The notes under the pieces: model-generated
Database searches by the model: none
What the model was told of the DNA's origin: nothing
What the model saw: the letters and a program-made list of their open reading frames with translations, nothing else
Source: an uncultured Gammaproteobacteria bacterium
GTDB taxonomy: Bacteria > Pseudomonadota > Gammaproteobacteria > HK1
Direction of reading: 5' to 3'
Assembly: GCA_958295835.1 (NCBI GenBank)
Contig: OY282378.1
Location: forward strand, 124,001-188,000
DNA length: 64,000 nucleotides
Part shown: piece after piece, positions 47,720 through 58,595 of the stretch
Numbering within the stretch: the first letter of the stretch is position 1
Layout of the letters: each line of letters begins with the position of its first letter
Position numbers and translations under genes: made by a program

Positions 47720-47986
47720 TCAGGTCAGGATATGGCAATGAGGCAGGGTATCGCGTAGTTTCCTGGCCTCGTTCTCGGAAATCCCTGTCCCTGTCAAATC
47801 AAGTGACTGAAGCTTGGTGAGATTCGCGAGCGGGGTAAGGTCTGAAACCCGTGTTCCATCTAAATCGAGATGTTGAAGTCCGGTGAGATTCGCGAGCGGA
47901 GTAAGGTCCGAGACTTTCGTCTCCATCAAATAGAGCCACTGAAGCCCAGTGAGGTTCGAGAGTGGAGCAATATCATCGATTCTCGT
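47720..47986 (-). pseudogene. C-terminal fragment of a bacterial leucine-rich-repeat protein
   Basis: The frame encodes TRIDDIAPLSNLTGLQWLYL, then ETKVSDLTPLANLTGLQHLDL, DGTRVSDLTPLANLTKLQSLDL and a C-cap ISENEARKLRDTLPHCHIL. These are internalin-like 22-residue LRRs. The first ATG in frame (47926) starts in the middle of a repeat, and no start with a signal or cap lies upstream, so the N-terminal part has been lost. Lower G+C than both flanks suggests foreign origin. Confidence 0.6.
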
Positions 47987-48162
47987 CTTACTTGAATCGA
48001 TCGATCGAATCCCTATAGGAGCCTGCGCCGCAGAAGATTCATGGAAGAAAATGACCCGTTTTGAGTCGCTTTTTCGCGTGCGAGAGTGCCTTGAAATGAG
48101 AAATCACGCGGAAAATTTTATTTCAGGCAATGTATGGGCGTGTTGTGCCGCCGCGATATTTT

Positions 48163-48957
48163 CTACGGCGCAGGCTCCTGGCTCGCGAGCAGACGGCCGA
48201 ATCCCTGCACCGGTGCGTGGTAGCCCGCTTCCCGGAGCGACTGCCAGATCAGGGTCTGGTTCGCACTCAGGACCGGACGCGAGAGCGCCGCTTCGGCGCG
48301 CTCGATGATCTCGGCCGCACGGATCGCGGTGCATGAGATGAAGAGGGCATCGGCGCGCTCGTCAAGGACTTCGATGGCCGCGTCCAGGATCGCATCGGGT
48401 GGGATGCACGCCATCTCCCGGTCGTCCTCCATGCAGAATCCCCCGATGTTGACCACCCTCACGCCGTGGGACTCGATGAATGCGCGCATCGCCTGGTTGA
48501 CCGAGTCGAGGTACGGGGTCAGGAGCGAGATGGAGCGGATCCCGAGATGTGCGAACCCTGCAAGGGCCGAAGTAATCGGCGTCACCACCGGAATGCCGGG
48601 GCGCTCCGCCGCGCGGATCTCGCTCGCGACGCCTTCGTATCCGATCGCGACGGTGCCCGACGTGCAGCTATACGCGATCACGTCGAGCCGCTGGCCGGGA
48701 ATGAGCAGCCTCACCGCGTCGCGCAGCAGCGGACCCTGCCGTCGGAGGTTCTCGACGGTGATCGGGTTGGTACAGTGGATCCGCGACGTATGGAACATGA
48801 CGTCCGGCGGCGCCATGAGGTGGAAGTCACGTTCAGTCGCGACATCGCTGTCGAGTGCGATCAGGCCGACGCGATGGCGGGCTGGTCCGGTATCGAGCTC
48901 GAACCGTGTCGATACCTTGACGGTGGGAAGATCCGGGAGTCGAGGCTGGGCGCTCAT
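48163..48957 (-). CDS. Arylmalonate decarboxylase/maleate isomerase family protein (EutA-like)
   Basis: Asp/Glu racemase superfamily protein of 264 residues. Two catalytic cysteines lie in IAYSCTSGTVAIGYEG (about residue 105) and ADALFISCTAIRAAEIIE (about 215). RHRVGLIALDSDVATERDF, ITVENLRRQGPLLRDA and VVTPITSALAGFAHLG closely resemble ectoine-utilisation protein EutA. No other ectoine genes (doeA/B, eutBCDE) lie in the window, so its substrate is uncertain: maleate, a malonate derivative or an ectoine intermediate. ATG 48957. Confidence 0.8.
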   Translation of the reverse strand: MSAQPRLPDLPTVKVSTRFELDTGPARHRVGLIALDSDVATERDFHLMAPPDVMFHTSRIHCTNPITVENLRRQGPLLRDAVRLLIPGQRLDVIAYSCTSGTVAIGYEGVASEIRAAERPGIPVVTPITSALAGFAHLGIRSISLLTPYLDSVNQAMRAFIESHGVRVVNIGGFCMEDDREMACIPPDAILDAAIEVLDERADALFISCTAIRAAEIIERAEAALSRPVLSANQTLIWQSLREAGYHAPVQGFGRLLASQEPAP

Positions 48958-49256
48958 GGCCGGATTCCTTAGCTTGGCGGTGAAGCGGAGATGGCGCCAT
49001 CGTACTCCCTCCAGGAGCGCCTGCAAACGGAGCGGTGGCGGTGTCCGAGGCACCGTCGAATCGAACGGGCGCGCGGCGGGGCACGCTGCCGCGCCGCGCT
49101 ACGTGCAGTGACGGCCGCACGGGGTGCCGGAGAGTCGAACCGTGCGGCAAAGGGATATATCCGGCCATTGTCGGATTCACTGCACCCTGCGGTTGTTCTT
49201 CGAGGCCGGTCGGGGTCCAATCCGGTCCGTCGACGCAGGCTGACGAGAGCTCCGGC

Positions 49257-52121
49257 ATGCGAATCACGTTGTTTCATCCGATCGTCGCGGCGTTCGTCCT
49301 GCTGCTGTCCGGCCTCGCGCCGGTGCACGGGATCGAGATCGAGCGCAGCCCCGCCGATACCCGGGACTATCGGGCGATCATGCTCGACAACGGGCTCGAA
49401 GCCCTCCTGGTCTCCGACCCCGCCGCCGACAGGGCCGCGGCCGCCCTCGACGTCAACGTGGGGAGCGCCGACGATCCGGACACGCGTCCGGGACTTGCCC
49501 ATTTCCTGGAGCACATGCTGTTTCTCGGCACCGGGAAGTATCCCGACCCCGGCGAGTACGGCCGCTTCCTCGCCGAGCACGGCGGCTCCGGCAACGCCAC
49601 CACCTCGTTCGCCCATACGAGCTACTTCTTCGACATCGACGCCGCGCACCTCGAAGGCGCGCTCGACCGGTTCGCACAGTTCTTCGTCTCCCCGCGGTTC
49701 GACCGCGAATCCATCGAGCGCGAGCGTCAGGTCGTGCATTCCGAGTACGTCTCGCGGCGCCGCAGCGATCGGCTCCGGAGCTTCGCGGCGTGGAAGCAGG
49801 CCCTCGACCCCCGCCATCCCCTCTCGCGGTTCCTCGTCGGGAACGCGACGACCCTCGCGGACCGCCCCGGCGCCGACGTCCGCGACGAGCTGATCGATTT
49901 CTACGAAAGCCACTACTCGGCCCACCTGATGAAGCTCGCCGTCGTCGGCCGCGAGTCCCTCGACGTGCTGGCGGACTGGGTGCGGGCGCGGTTCTCCGCG
50001 GTACCGCGCCGCGAGATCGGGCCGCAGCGCATCACCCTGCCGCTGTACCGGGAAGGACTGCTGCCGGCGCGGCTCGACGTCGAGCCGATCCGCGAGCTGC
50101 GCACTATCTCGCTCTCGTTCGCGATCCCGCCGTTGCGCCCGCACTACCGGGCGCACCCGCTCGCGCTCGTCTCCCACCTCCTCGGCCACGAAGGCCGCGG
50201 GAGCCTGCTCTCGGCGCTGAAGGGGCGCGGCTGGGCCGAGGGCCTGAGCGCGGGACCGGGCATGGGGCATCCGGACTTCGCTACGTTCGGGATCACCATC
50301 CGGGCCACCGAGGCGGGGGTCGCGCAGGCCACGGAGGTGGTCGGCTCGGTGTTCGCCTACCTCGACCTCATCCGCCGGGACGGGATCGAGCCGCGCCATC
50401 ACGAGGAGATCGCGCGCATGGCGCGGATCGGTTTCCGCTTTCTCGAGAAGGCCGGCGCCCGCTCTCACGCGAGGTCGCTGGCCTCCGCACTGCACGTCTA
50501 TCCGGTGCACGAGATCCTGACCGCGCCCTACCGTTTCGACGACTTCGACCCGGTCCTGGAGCGGCGGTTCCTGTCGGAGCTCACTCCGGATCGCGTGCTG
50601 GTGACGGTGGTGGCGAAGGGCGTGCCCACGGACGCAGCCACGCCGTTTCACGAGACCGCATACCGGCTGCGCCCCATCCCTCCCGAGACCGTGGCGCGCT
50701 GGCGCGATCCGGCGCCGGACGACGCCCTCGCCCTGCCGGAGCCGAATCCCTTCGTTCCCGGCGATCTGGCGCTGATCGACGCCCGGGGAGCCGGGCCGCA
50801 ACCAACCCGCCTCGCGAGCCGGCCCGGCTTCGATCTGTGGCATCGCGCCGATCTCGATTTCGGGCAGCCGCGGACGAACTTCTACTTCGCGGTACGCTCC
50901 CCGATCGCCAACGACTCGCCGGAGCACGCGGTGCTGAGCACGCTGCTCGCCCGCATGGCGAACGACGCCCTCGACGAGTTCGCCTATCCCGCCGCGCTCG
51001 CCGGGCAATCCTATTCGCTGTACCGGCACCGCCGCGGGATCACCGCTCGTCTCTCCGGCTGGAGCGACAAGCAGGACCTGCTGCTCGCCCGCATCGTATC
51101 GACCCTGCGTGCGCTGCCGCTCCCGCCGCGGCGGTTCGAGGCGGAGAAGACGGAGTACGCCCACCAGCTTGGAAACGCCGATGAGCGCAGGCCGTTCCGC
51201 CGTGCAATCGGCAACGTGCGCGAGCTGCTGCTCGACCCGGACTGGTCCAACGACACTCTGCTCAATGCGCTCGAAACGGTGGAGGTCGAGGATCTGCGCG
51301 AGTATGCGGCGCGGTTCTTCAAGCGCGGGGAGATCGTCGCCCTCGCCCACGGAAACGTCACCGCCGAAACCGCCAAGGCGCTCGGTGGCGTGCTGGAGCG
51401 CGAGCTCTTCGGCTCGATGCGTCCGGAGCGGGTGACGCACGGCCGCGTGGTTCGGCTCGAACCCGGGACGCGCCATACCCGGTGGCTTGCGAGCGACCAC
51501 GAAGACCATGCGCTCGCCGTCTACCGCCAGGGACGCGATCGTGGGCTTCCCGAACGCGCGACGATGGCGCTGCTCGCGCAGGCGACAGGCAACAGGTTCT
51601 TCCACGAGCTCCGCACCGAGCGCGAGATCGGTTACATCGTCTTCGCGACCTCGCTGCAGATGCTCGACGTGCCGGGCCTCGCGCTGGTGATCCAATCCCC
51701 GTCCGCCCCGCCCGAGGCCCTCCACCGGCACGTGGATTCCTTTCTGGACCGGTCCGACGCCGCGCTTCGTGACATGCCGCCCGCGGTCTTCGAGCGCCAC
51801 CGAGCCGCAGTGGAGCGCTCGCTGCTGGAAGCCGAGACCCGCCTCGACCAACGCACCGAGCGGTACTGGGGCGAGATCGACCGTGACCACTACGCATTCG
51901 ACCGTCGCGAACGGCTCCTGGAGGCGGTACGCGCAATCACCCGGGACGATCTCGCGGACGCCTGGCGAGACCTCGTCACCGCCCCGGAGACGGCCCGTGG
52001 GGTGGTCGTCGCGGTTTCGAACCTCCCGCCCCCCACCTCGGGCCGGACGTTCCGGGGCGCGGAGCCGGTAGCCGATCCGGGTGTATTCAAGCGCGGGCAG
52101 CGCTACTTCGAAGAACGATGA
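49257..52121 (+). CDS. Exported M16-family zinc metalloprotease (pitrilysin/insulinase-like)
   Basis: A 954-residue periplasmic protease. Signal peptide MRITLFHPIVAAFVLLLSGL followed by APVHG. The inverted zinc motif HFLEH lies in RPGLAHFLEHMLFLGTGKYPDPGEYG (about residue 78), with the distal glutamate in ERERQVVHSEYVSRRRSDRL. Four M16 domains are expected from the length. TERYWGEIDRDHYAFDRRERL near the end matches pitrilysin-type C-terminal domains. It degrades small peptides in relatives (PtrA). Starts before ATG 49257 lie in non-coding-like sequence. Confidence 0.9.
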   Translation: MRITLFHPIVAAFVLLLSGLAPVHGIEIERSPADTRDYRAIMLDNGLEALLVSDPAADRAAAALDVNVGSADDPDTRPGLAHFLEHMLFLGTGKYPDPGEYGRFLAEHGGSGNATTSFAHTSYFFDIDAAHLEGALDRFAQFFVSPRFDRESIERERQVVHSEYVSRRRSDRLRSFAAWKQALDPRHPLSRFLVGNATTLADRPGADVRDELIDFYESHYSAHLMKLAVVGRESLDVLADWVRARFSAVPRREIGPQRITLPLYREGLLPARLDVEPIRELRTISLSFAIPPLRPHYRAHPLALVSHLLGHEGRGSLLSALKGRGWAEGLSAGPGMGHPDFATFGITIRATEAGVAQATEVVGSVFAYLDLIRRDGIEPRHHEEIARMARIGFRFLEKAGARSHARSLASALHVYPVHEILTAPYRFDDFDPVLERRFLSELTPDRVLVTVVAKGVPTDAATPFHETAYRLRPIPPETVARWRDPAPDDALALPEPNPFVPGDLALIDARGAGPQPTRLASRPGFDLWHRADLDFGQPRTNFYFAVRSPIANDSPEHAVLSTLLARMANDALDEFAYPAALAGQSYSLYRHRRGITARLSGWSDKQDLLLARIVSTLRALPLPPRRFEAEKTEYAHQLGNADERRPFRRAIGNVRELLLDPDWSNDTLLNALETVEVEDLREYAARFFKRGEIVALAHGNVTAETAKALGGVLERELFGSMRPERVTHGRVVRLEPGTRHTRWLASDHEDHALAVYRQGRDRGLPERATMALLAQATGNRFFHELRTEREIGYIVFATSLQMLDVPGLALVIQSPSAPPEALHRHVDSFLDRSDAALRDMPPAVFERHRAAVERSLLEAETRLDQRTERYWGEIDRDHYAFDRRERLLEAVRAITRDDLADAWRDLVTAPETARGVVVAVSNLPPPTSGRTFRGAEPVADPGVFKRGQRYFEER

Positions 52122-52360
52122 ATGGTGACCGTGGAGGTCACGACAGACCACGGAAGGGTTCACCCCGATCAAACGATGGCACGCCCGTCACCGTGACGGG
52201 ACACTCTGTTTTCCCTGCCGGAGTACGACGAGCTCGTCGAGCGATTCCTTGCGGCAGCCGGCAGCGGAAGAGGTCTGCGTTCATCGGCTGAAAATGGGAC
52301 TGTCCACCATTCCACTCGTGTGCAATCCTTCCGCATTGCCGCACCACTTGGGATTGACCC

Positions 52361-52807
52361 ATGCTCAGCGCGGAAGCTCGTGCACTCATCACCGCCCATC
52401 CGGCCGGAATGGTGGCGACCGTCAATGGCGATGGAACGCCGTCGGTGTCGCCGAAGGCCACGTTCGTCATCTTGAGCGACACCGCGCTCGCGTTCGGCAA
52501 CATTCGCTCGCCCGGCACGCTCGCCAACATCAGAAGACAGCCGAACGTCGAGGTGTGTTTCATCGACGTGGTGCTGCGGAAGGCGGTGCGCGTCACGGGG
52601 ACGGCGTCGATACACCGAAAGGACGGTGCCGACGCGGAGCTCCGCGAGGCGTTCGAGGAACGCTGGGCCGCGTATCATTCGTATATGTCGTCGTTCGTGA
52701 AGATCGACGTCAGGCGCGCGGAGCTTGTCTTGTCCCCGGCCTATGACGTCGGTTTCACGGAAGAGGAGCTGCGCCAAACCAACTTGGCGAAGCTGAACGC
52801 GCTGTAG
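52361..52807 (+). CDS. Pyridoxamine 5'-phosphate oxidase-like FMN-binding protein
   Basis: Split-barrel flavin- or F420-binding fold of 148 residues. MLSAEARALITAHPAGMVATVNGDGTPSVSPKATFVILSDTAL is the standard opening, followed by GNIRSPGTLANIRRQPNVEVCFID and VRVTGTASIHRK. The C-terminal residues needed for true PNP oxidase activity are absent, so a general FMN-dependent reductase or a heme/flavin-binding role is more likely. Monocistronic. Confidence 0.82.
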   Translation: MLSAEARALITAHPAGMVATVNGDGTPSVSPKATFVILSDTALAFGNIRSPGTLANIRRQPNVEVCFIDVVLRKAVRVTGTASIHRKDGADAELREAFEERWAAYHSYMSSFVKIDVRRAELVLSPAYDVGFTEEELRQTNLAKLNAL

Positions 52808-52915
52808 GCAGGGAGGGACGTCTGGCGTGCGGCGGGATGCGTCGCTGACCGGTGCGCCCGGTTTCGTTGACGCGCGGCCTGAACTTGTAGCCCCGCCGCG
52901 CCAGCGGTCGCCGCT

Positions 52916-53335
52916 TCAGCGCCGGCCGCGCACCCGGCGGATCGCCTGGAGCTGGGCGGCGGCCTGGGCGAGCTCCGCCCTCGCACGCGCCTCGTCGATG
53001 TCCGCCGCCCGATCCGCGAGCATGCGTTCGGCCTGCTCCTGCGCGGCAAGCGCCGCCGCCTCGTCGAGATCCTCGGCACGCTGCCCGGTGTCGGAGAGCA
53101 CCGTCACCACGTGGGGCTGGACCTCCAGCATGCCGCCGGAAACGTAGAAGGACTGCTCCTCGCCCCCCGCCATCGTCGCCCGGACTTCGCCCGGCTTGAG
53201 TCGGGTGATCAGCGGGGTATGGCGGGGCAGGATCCCCAGCTCCCCCATCGCGCCGGGGGCGACCACCATCTCGCACTCGCCCGAGAAGAGCTCGCGCTCG
53301 GCGCTGACGATGTCGAGTCGGATCGTGGCTGGCAT
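52916..53335 (-). CDS. atpC: F-type ATP synthase epsilon subunit
   Basis: Central-stalk subunit of 139 residues that inhibits ATP hydrolysis. The beta-sandwich reads IRLDIVSAERELFSGECEMVVAPGAMGELGILPRHTPLITRLKPGEVR; the C-terminal helical hairpin is Ala/Glu-rich (EAAALAAQEQAERMLADRAADIDEARARAELAQAAAQLQAI). Last gene of the operon, 266 bp after atpD, an unusually wide gap. Confidence 0.96.
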   Translation of the reverse strand: MPATIRLDIVSAERELFSGECEMVVAPGAMGELGILPRHTPLITRLKPGEVRATMAGGEEQSFYVSGGMLEVQPHVVTVLSDTGQRAEDLDEAAALAAQEQAERMLADRAADIDEARARAELAQAAAQLQAIRRVRGRR

Positions 53336-53551
53336 GTCTCGTCTCCGGGCCGATCGTCTGAATCAAGCCAGTGAATCAAGCCAGGCCGCGCAGCAGCGTC
53401 GGCTTGAATGAACTGTTGGCTCGGCATCTCTGCCGGCCGAACCACCTGCGGTCGAAAGCACCGGCGCCTTGATCACCTTCTGCGGCTCGCGGCGCTGCAC
53501 CGCAACCCGAGGCCGATATCTATCCCGGCATCGCCGGAACCGAACGCCGGT

Positions 53552-53573
53552 CGGCGAAAATCTTCGCCGTTTT
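53552..53573 (+). terminator. Hairpin with T-run in the atpD-atpC gap
   Basis: CGGCGAA-AATC-TTCGCCG forms a perfect 7-bp stem (53552-53569) followed by TTTT on the plus strand. No plus-strand gene ends here. For the minus-strand atp transcript it is a hairpin without a following U-run, so it may be an mRNA processing or stability element instead of a terminator. Confidence 0.4.
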
Positions 53574-53601
53574 GTCGAAGACTTCACGGACAAGGGACCG
53601 A

Positions 53602-55494
<1,893 letters not shown>

Positions 55495-55498
<4 letters not shown>

Positions 55499-55893
55499 TG
55501 CATTTCCTCCTTCGCTGAATTCGGTTGTATTTGGTAATCAACCGATCCTAATTCTTTGTCCGATTCATCCACTGTTTCTACCACTACTTTCACTGTTTTC
55601 ACTGTTTTCAAGTATGCTCGAACTTCTTGCTCAGTTTTCACTATTGCCTGCTTTACTGCTTCTTCTTTCACTGATTGGTAGCCGACGAAGCCGAGTACCG
55701 CTGCGGTCAATCCAGAGATAAGCAAAATCATTTCCAAGAACCACATATGGAGAGACAATCTGTCATAGATATATTCTATCTTGTTTGCTGAAACCATAGC
55801 TTCAATAGGAATCAAATAAAAAAGCGACAGCAGTGCGGCAAAGCCACATAAACCCCCGGCTATGGACAACCCAACTAATATTTTGGACCACAT
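55495..55893 (-). CDS. Two-helix membrane protein coupled to the ImmA-type peptidase
   Basis: A 132-residue protein with hydrophobic helices at about residues 5-30 (ILVGLSIAGGLCGFAALLSLF) and 50-70 (FLEMILLISGLTAAVLGFVG). A long charged, Val/Lys-rich cytoplasmic or periplasmic tail (KTEQEVRAYLKTVKTVKVVVETVDESDKE) may form a coiled coil. I recognise no family. Its coupled position suggests that it is a partner, substrate or anchor of the metallopeptidase. Confidence 0.7.
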
Positions 55894-55985
55894 ATTGTTT
55901 GACCTTCATATTTCCCGAAAGTGGCGTCGATCTTGTGCCCTTTCGACGTTGCAATGCCGTGCATCGTTGCGCACTTGCTCAGCAT

Positions 55986-56270
55986 TCATGACGACGTATT
56001 CCGCCTCACCGCGACGTGCCTCATCCTGATGGCATGGGAGAACCAACCCAGATCCACGGCGGCGGCCGACACCTGCTGCACCGAAAACATCCTGTCTTTA
56101 TACATCGCCCGTCCTGCCGTCTCAGCGTCTCGCAGGGTGTCATAAAAGTCGACGCATTCCCCGTGACGCATCAAGGCCCAACGATCAGCTTCACGCGGCA
56201 ACAGATCCGGAAGTACCTGCTGAAATGCTTCGAAATTGGCGTCGATTTCTTTCTGAAGATTCTCGTTCAT
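55986..56270 (-). CDS. Small conserved hypothetical protein (ALMRHGE...VDLGWFSHA type)
   Basis: The 94 residues start MNENLQKEIDANFEAFQQVL. The core WALMRHGECVDFYDTLRDAE and FSVQQVSAAAVDLGWFSHA matches a small bacterial family I recall only as hypothetical, often seen in accessory regions. It appears intact apart from a short non-conserved C-terminus. Same strand as atp. Function unknown. Confidence 0.65.
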   Translation of the reverse strand: MNENLQKEIDANFEAFQQVLPDLLPREADRWALMRHGECVDFYDTLRDAETAGRAMYKDRMFSVQQVSAAAVDLGWFSHAIRMRHVAVRRNTSS

Positions 56271-56398
56271 GACGCACCTCCCATTCGATTCTTGGACGAT
56301 TTTGCGCGCCTTTGTACGTCTTCTATGTCAGATCCGCCCAATGGAAGCTACCACCGTGCGGACAGCAGCGTCAATTCCACCAAGCCGTATTGACAAAC

Positions 56399-56663
56399 TC
56401 AAAGCGCCGCGGAGCGTTCGGAAATGGATCTGCCCAAATCCGTCAATCGGGGCGAACTACCATCGGTCAGCGTATGAGACGGCAACCGCCTGAGTATCTC
56501 CTTGATGTCGTTACGGACCTCCGCCATGAGTCCTTTGAACAATGCCCGATCCGAATCGACCTTCGCCTTTCCACTGTCCAAACGCGAAGATCGCCCCTGC
56601 GGCCACCGGCAGCAGCGACAAGAAAGCAATCCAAAACAATGGATTGGCGAACCATTCGTTCAC
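56399..56663 (-). pseudogene. Frameshifted small membrane-anchored protein gene
   Basis: From GTG 56663 the frame reads VNEWFANPLFWIAFLSLLPV, AAGAIFAFGQWKGE, then loses sense. After removing one G near 56570 the product continues VDSDRALFKGLMAEVRNDIK, EILRRLPSHTLT and SSPRLTDLGRSISE to the stop at 56399. The combined protein (one TM helix, then a helical tail ending LTDLGxxISE) matches a small family I recall from accessory loci. One extra base is either real decay or a sequencing error. Confidence 0.65.
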
Positions 56664-56725
56664 GATTCAACTCCATTCGGCAACGGTTGAGGTTCTTCCG
56701 TAGTACCCGCTCCTGCAATGCTTTG

Positions 56726-56902
56726 TCAGCGTGCAGCCTCTCGCTTCAGGCGCTTTGGTCCGTGGCGTACGACCTTGCGCCGGGACGCTATCTCCGATTG
56801 CCTCAATGCATCACATATACGCCGGACATCGTTGCCATGCTTGGCAGCGAACTCTTGCCCGTACGTCCGCATTTCTTCGACGATTGGATCATTGCGCATC
56901 AT
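56726..56902 (-). CDS. Small antitoxin-like hypothetical protein (MRNDPIVEE type)
   Basis: A 58-residue basic protein: MRNDPIVEEMRTYGQEFAAK, then NDVRRICDALRQSEIASRRKVVRHGPKR. Proteins opening (M)xDPIVEEVRxxRxxxAAxxxxD form a small family commonly found beside toxin-like genes; I recall no proven function. ATG 56902 or 56899 are both possible. It follows the vestigial atpD leader (copy 2). Confidence 0.55.
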   Translation of the reverse strand: MMRNDPIVEEMRTYGQEFAAKHGNDVRRICDALRQSEIASRRKVVRHGPKRLKREAAR

Positions 56903-56924
56903 CTTCACCCACTAGCTCTTTGAG

Positions 56925-56970
56925 CCAATGGTTGTAGTCTCCCTGATGTATCCGCTGAACTTGTCTCCGC
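56925..56970 (-). repeat. Vestigial atpD leader (copy 2)
   Basis: Shares with copy 3 the string GTCTCCGC-side leader (rc GCGGAGAC...TTCAGCGGATA...GAGAC) and the coding echo ACCATTGG, but the RBS-proximal GAAC, the ATG and the first codons (about 26 nt) are deleted. It lies between the frameshifted FPxGWDE gene and the MRNDPIVEE gene. Confidence 0.7.
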
Positions 56971-57020
56971 AGTGGACGAGCCGTGAGGCGGCGCCGGCTG
57001 TTCAGACAGTTTCCTCGTGT

Positions 57021-57205
57021 TTATGCGATGAGTTCACGCACCGCCGGTACGAACCTGGACGGAACCTCCATCACGGTCTGCTCGGGATCGAGCGAGACGG
57101 CTTCGTCTTCAGCGACGATTCTTCCCCGGATTGAGTTTCGTAGTGAGCCAACAGCCCGGACACCCGTTTCTCGTCCCATCCCTTCGGAAATCCCGGATTC
57201 TTCAT
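57021..57205 (-). pseudogene. Frameshifted antitoxin-like gene (FPKGWDE family)
   Basis: From ATG 57205 the frame reads MKNPGFPKGWDEKRVSGLLA, HYETQSGEE, then goes off. In the next frame the family C-terminus follows without a gap: VAEDEAVSLDPEQTVMEVPS, RFVPAVRELIA, stop at 57021. Intact relatives (FPxGWDExRV...HYExQxEEExxAEDE...PxxLVPAVRELIA) are small proteins often paired with toxin genes. A single-base indel near 57122 breaks it here. Confidence 0.7.
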
Positions 57206-57260
57206 TGTTTTCTCCGTCCCATGCTGTGCAGAAACGCCGAAGGGGGTTTGCTGGCCCATA

Positions 57261-57731
57261 TCATACGCAGTTGCTACAAAGACGCCAACCGGATCTGGAA
57301 CGAGTCAACGGCGTATAGGCGAGTAATGCCGTACCCAGAAGCCGGTGGATACATTCATTGAATTCTCGGATTTCCGGATGGCTTGACGTCTCCAATGCGG
57401 TCTTCGATATTTTCCAGTACATCTTGAAATGCTTCACAATCTTTCGCACATCGGATATTGATGTTTGATGTTGATTGTAGTCATGGATGATGGCATCCAG
57501 CATGTTCAACAACCGACGGACAGATTTGTATTCCACCAAGGAGAATGAATTCGTATTTTCGATGACGTTCATGTACAAAAAACGTATGATGTCGCGGCGT
57601 AGCTGGCAGAATGGAAACAGCACCCGATCATGTTTTTGCATCTCCTTCTGGCGAAATCGGAATCTCAATGCATCGCCAGCCAACATCGCAAGCAATATAA
57701 ATACTGTCAGCAAATAAATCGTGGTACTCAT
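57261..57731 (-). CDS. Membrane-anchored hypothetical protein
   Basis: A 156-residue protein with one N-terminal helix (TTIYLLTVFILLAMLAGDAL) and a basic, helix-rich remainder (RRDIIRFLYMNVIENTNSF; RKIVKHFKMYWKISKTAL). No family recognised. ATG 57731 overlaps the stop of the preceding 84-residue gene, so the two are coupled. Low G+C. Confidence 0.55.
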   Translation of the reverse strand: MSTTIYLLTVFILLAMLAGDALRFRFRQKEMQKHDRVLFPFCQLRRDIIRFLYMNVIENTNSFSLVEYKSVRRLLNMLDAIIHDYNQHQTSISDVRKIVKHFKMYWKISKTALETSSHPEIREFNECIHRLLGTALLAYTPLTRSRSGWRLCSNCV

Positions 57732-57982
57732 GGTGTGTCTTCTTTAATTGATTTCCTCGGACGGCCTCCAGTGTTCATAAGCATCCCGAAATGCCGGAAC
57801 GCTGCAAATATCGCTTCGCGCTTCTCATCCGGACATGGGTTAGCTCGTTCGCCTTCTATACGATTCGGAGCATTACGACACTCAAGGCCGGCAAGTTCCT
57901 TAGCATGAGCTATCCAGCATGTCTTCGGTTGCCATCCGTATTGTTGTTTGACCCAGTTCTGGATCTTTTTGTAGGTTGCCAT
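57728..57982 (-). CDS. Small conserved hypothetical protein (TYKKIQNWVKQQYGWQPKTCWIAH type)
   Basis: The 84 residues read TYKKIQNWVKQQYGWQPKTC, WIAHAKELAGL, APNRIEGERANPCPDEKREAI, FAAFRHFGML. I know this as a recurring bacterial and phage-associated small protein with the pattern VQxWVKxxxGFxPKTCWIAHxKELxGL...APNR, without assigned function. The conserved Cys/His pairs could bind metal. ATG 57982, with an alternative GTG at 57985. Confidence 0.65.
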   Translation of the reverse strand: MATYKKIQNWVKQQYGWQPKTCWIAHAKELAGLECRNAPNRIEGERANPCPDEKREAIFAAFRHFGMLMNTGGRPRKSIKEDTP

Positions 57983-58084
57983 CACTTTTCAAATGGTACT
58001 GGCTTGGAAGCGAAATCTCTCTGCTAACATGTAGGTGATCAGATGTCCTTTGGCATTGGCTTGACTTCTTGTCGCATAGCGCTG

Positions 58085-58495
58085 CTACTCTGGTTGATAG
58101 TCAAGGTTTTCGTACATAGATGCCCACTTCCGAATGCTCATGCTGAGTAGCATCATGTGGGATTCGTAGAGGCACTGCGCACATTCGTCATCGACTACCC
58201 CTTCGCGATCGCCGTCGAGGATTTCGTTCTGCAACTCTACAAATGTGACATGCTTGCCGAGTCGTAGCGCCGTGTGCGCCTGCGAGTATTCCCGCAGACG
58301 TGCGATGACCGCACCGCCATGCTCGTAGTAAATTTCCTCAAGCAGCTCTGCGATCTCTCGTACCGCATCCTCGGAGTGCATCTTCTCTACATCCCGCTCA
58401 AGCGCGTTCTTCGCTTCGGTAGAGAGACGCCCTTGAGGATGAGCACCTCCGATGAGCACCTTGAAACGTCTCCGACGTTCGTCAGCGTCCGCCAT
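58085..58495 (-). CDS. Hypothetical helical protein
   Basis: A 136-residue acidic, helix-rich protein: ADADERRRRFKVLIGGAHPQ, RLSTEAKNALERDVEKMHSED, IAELLEEIYYEHGGAVIARL, YESHMMLLSMSIRKWASMYE. GAGG lies 9 bp before ATG 58495. No signal or membrane segment, and no family recognised. Confidence 0.55.
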   Translation of the reverse strand: MADADERRRRFKVLIGGAHPQGRLSTEAKNALERDVEKMHSEDAVREIAELLEEIYYEHGGAVIARLREYSQAHTALRLGKHVTFVELQNEILDGDREGVVDDECAQCLYESHMMLLSMSIRKWASMYENLDYQPE

Positions 58496-58595
58496 GTTTA
58501 CAAGCCTCCAGTGGGTTTTCGGCCCTGCTACAGGGAGCGTTGTCATCTATCGGTCAGAAAATCATGCAAAGCCTCCCAGAAACGACGGTGGATGC

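Noticed and set aside
48969..52172. Minus-strand open frame of 1067 codons opposite the M16 protease
   Set aside because: Antisense of a gene with signal peptide and zinc motif; the reverse translation shows only compositional bias.
53552..53573. True Rho-independent terminator on the plus strand
   Set aside because: No plus-strand gene ends there, so it is listed only as a hairpin with low confidence.
56271..56398. Possible small gene between two cassettes of the atp island
   Set aside because: Only fragments of open frame; no start and ribosome-binding site combination or recognisable sequence.
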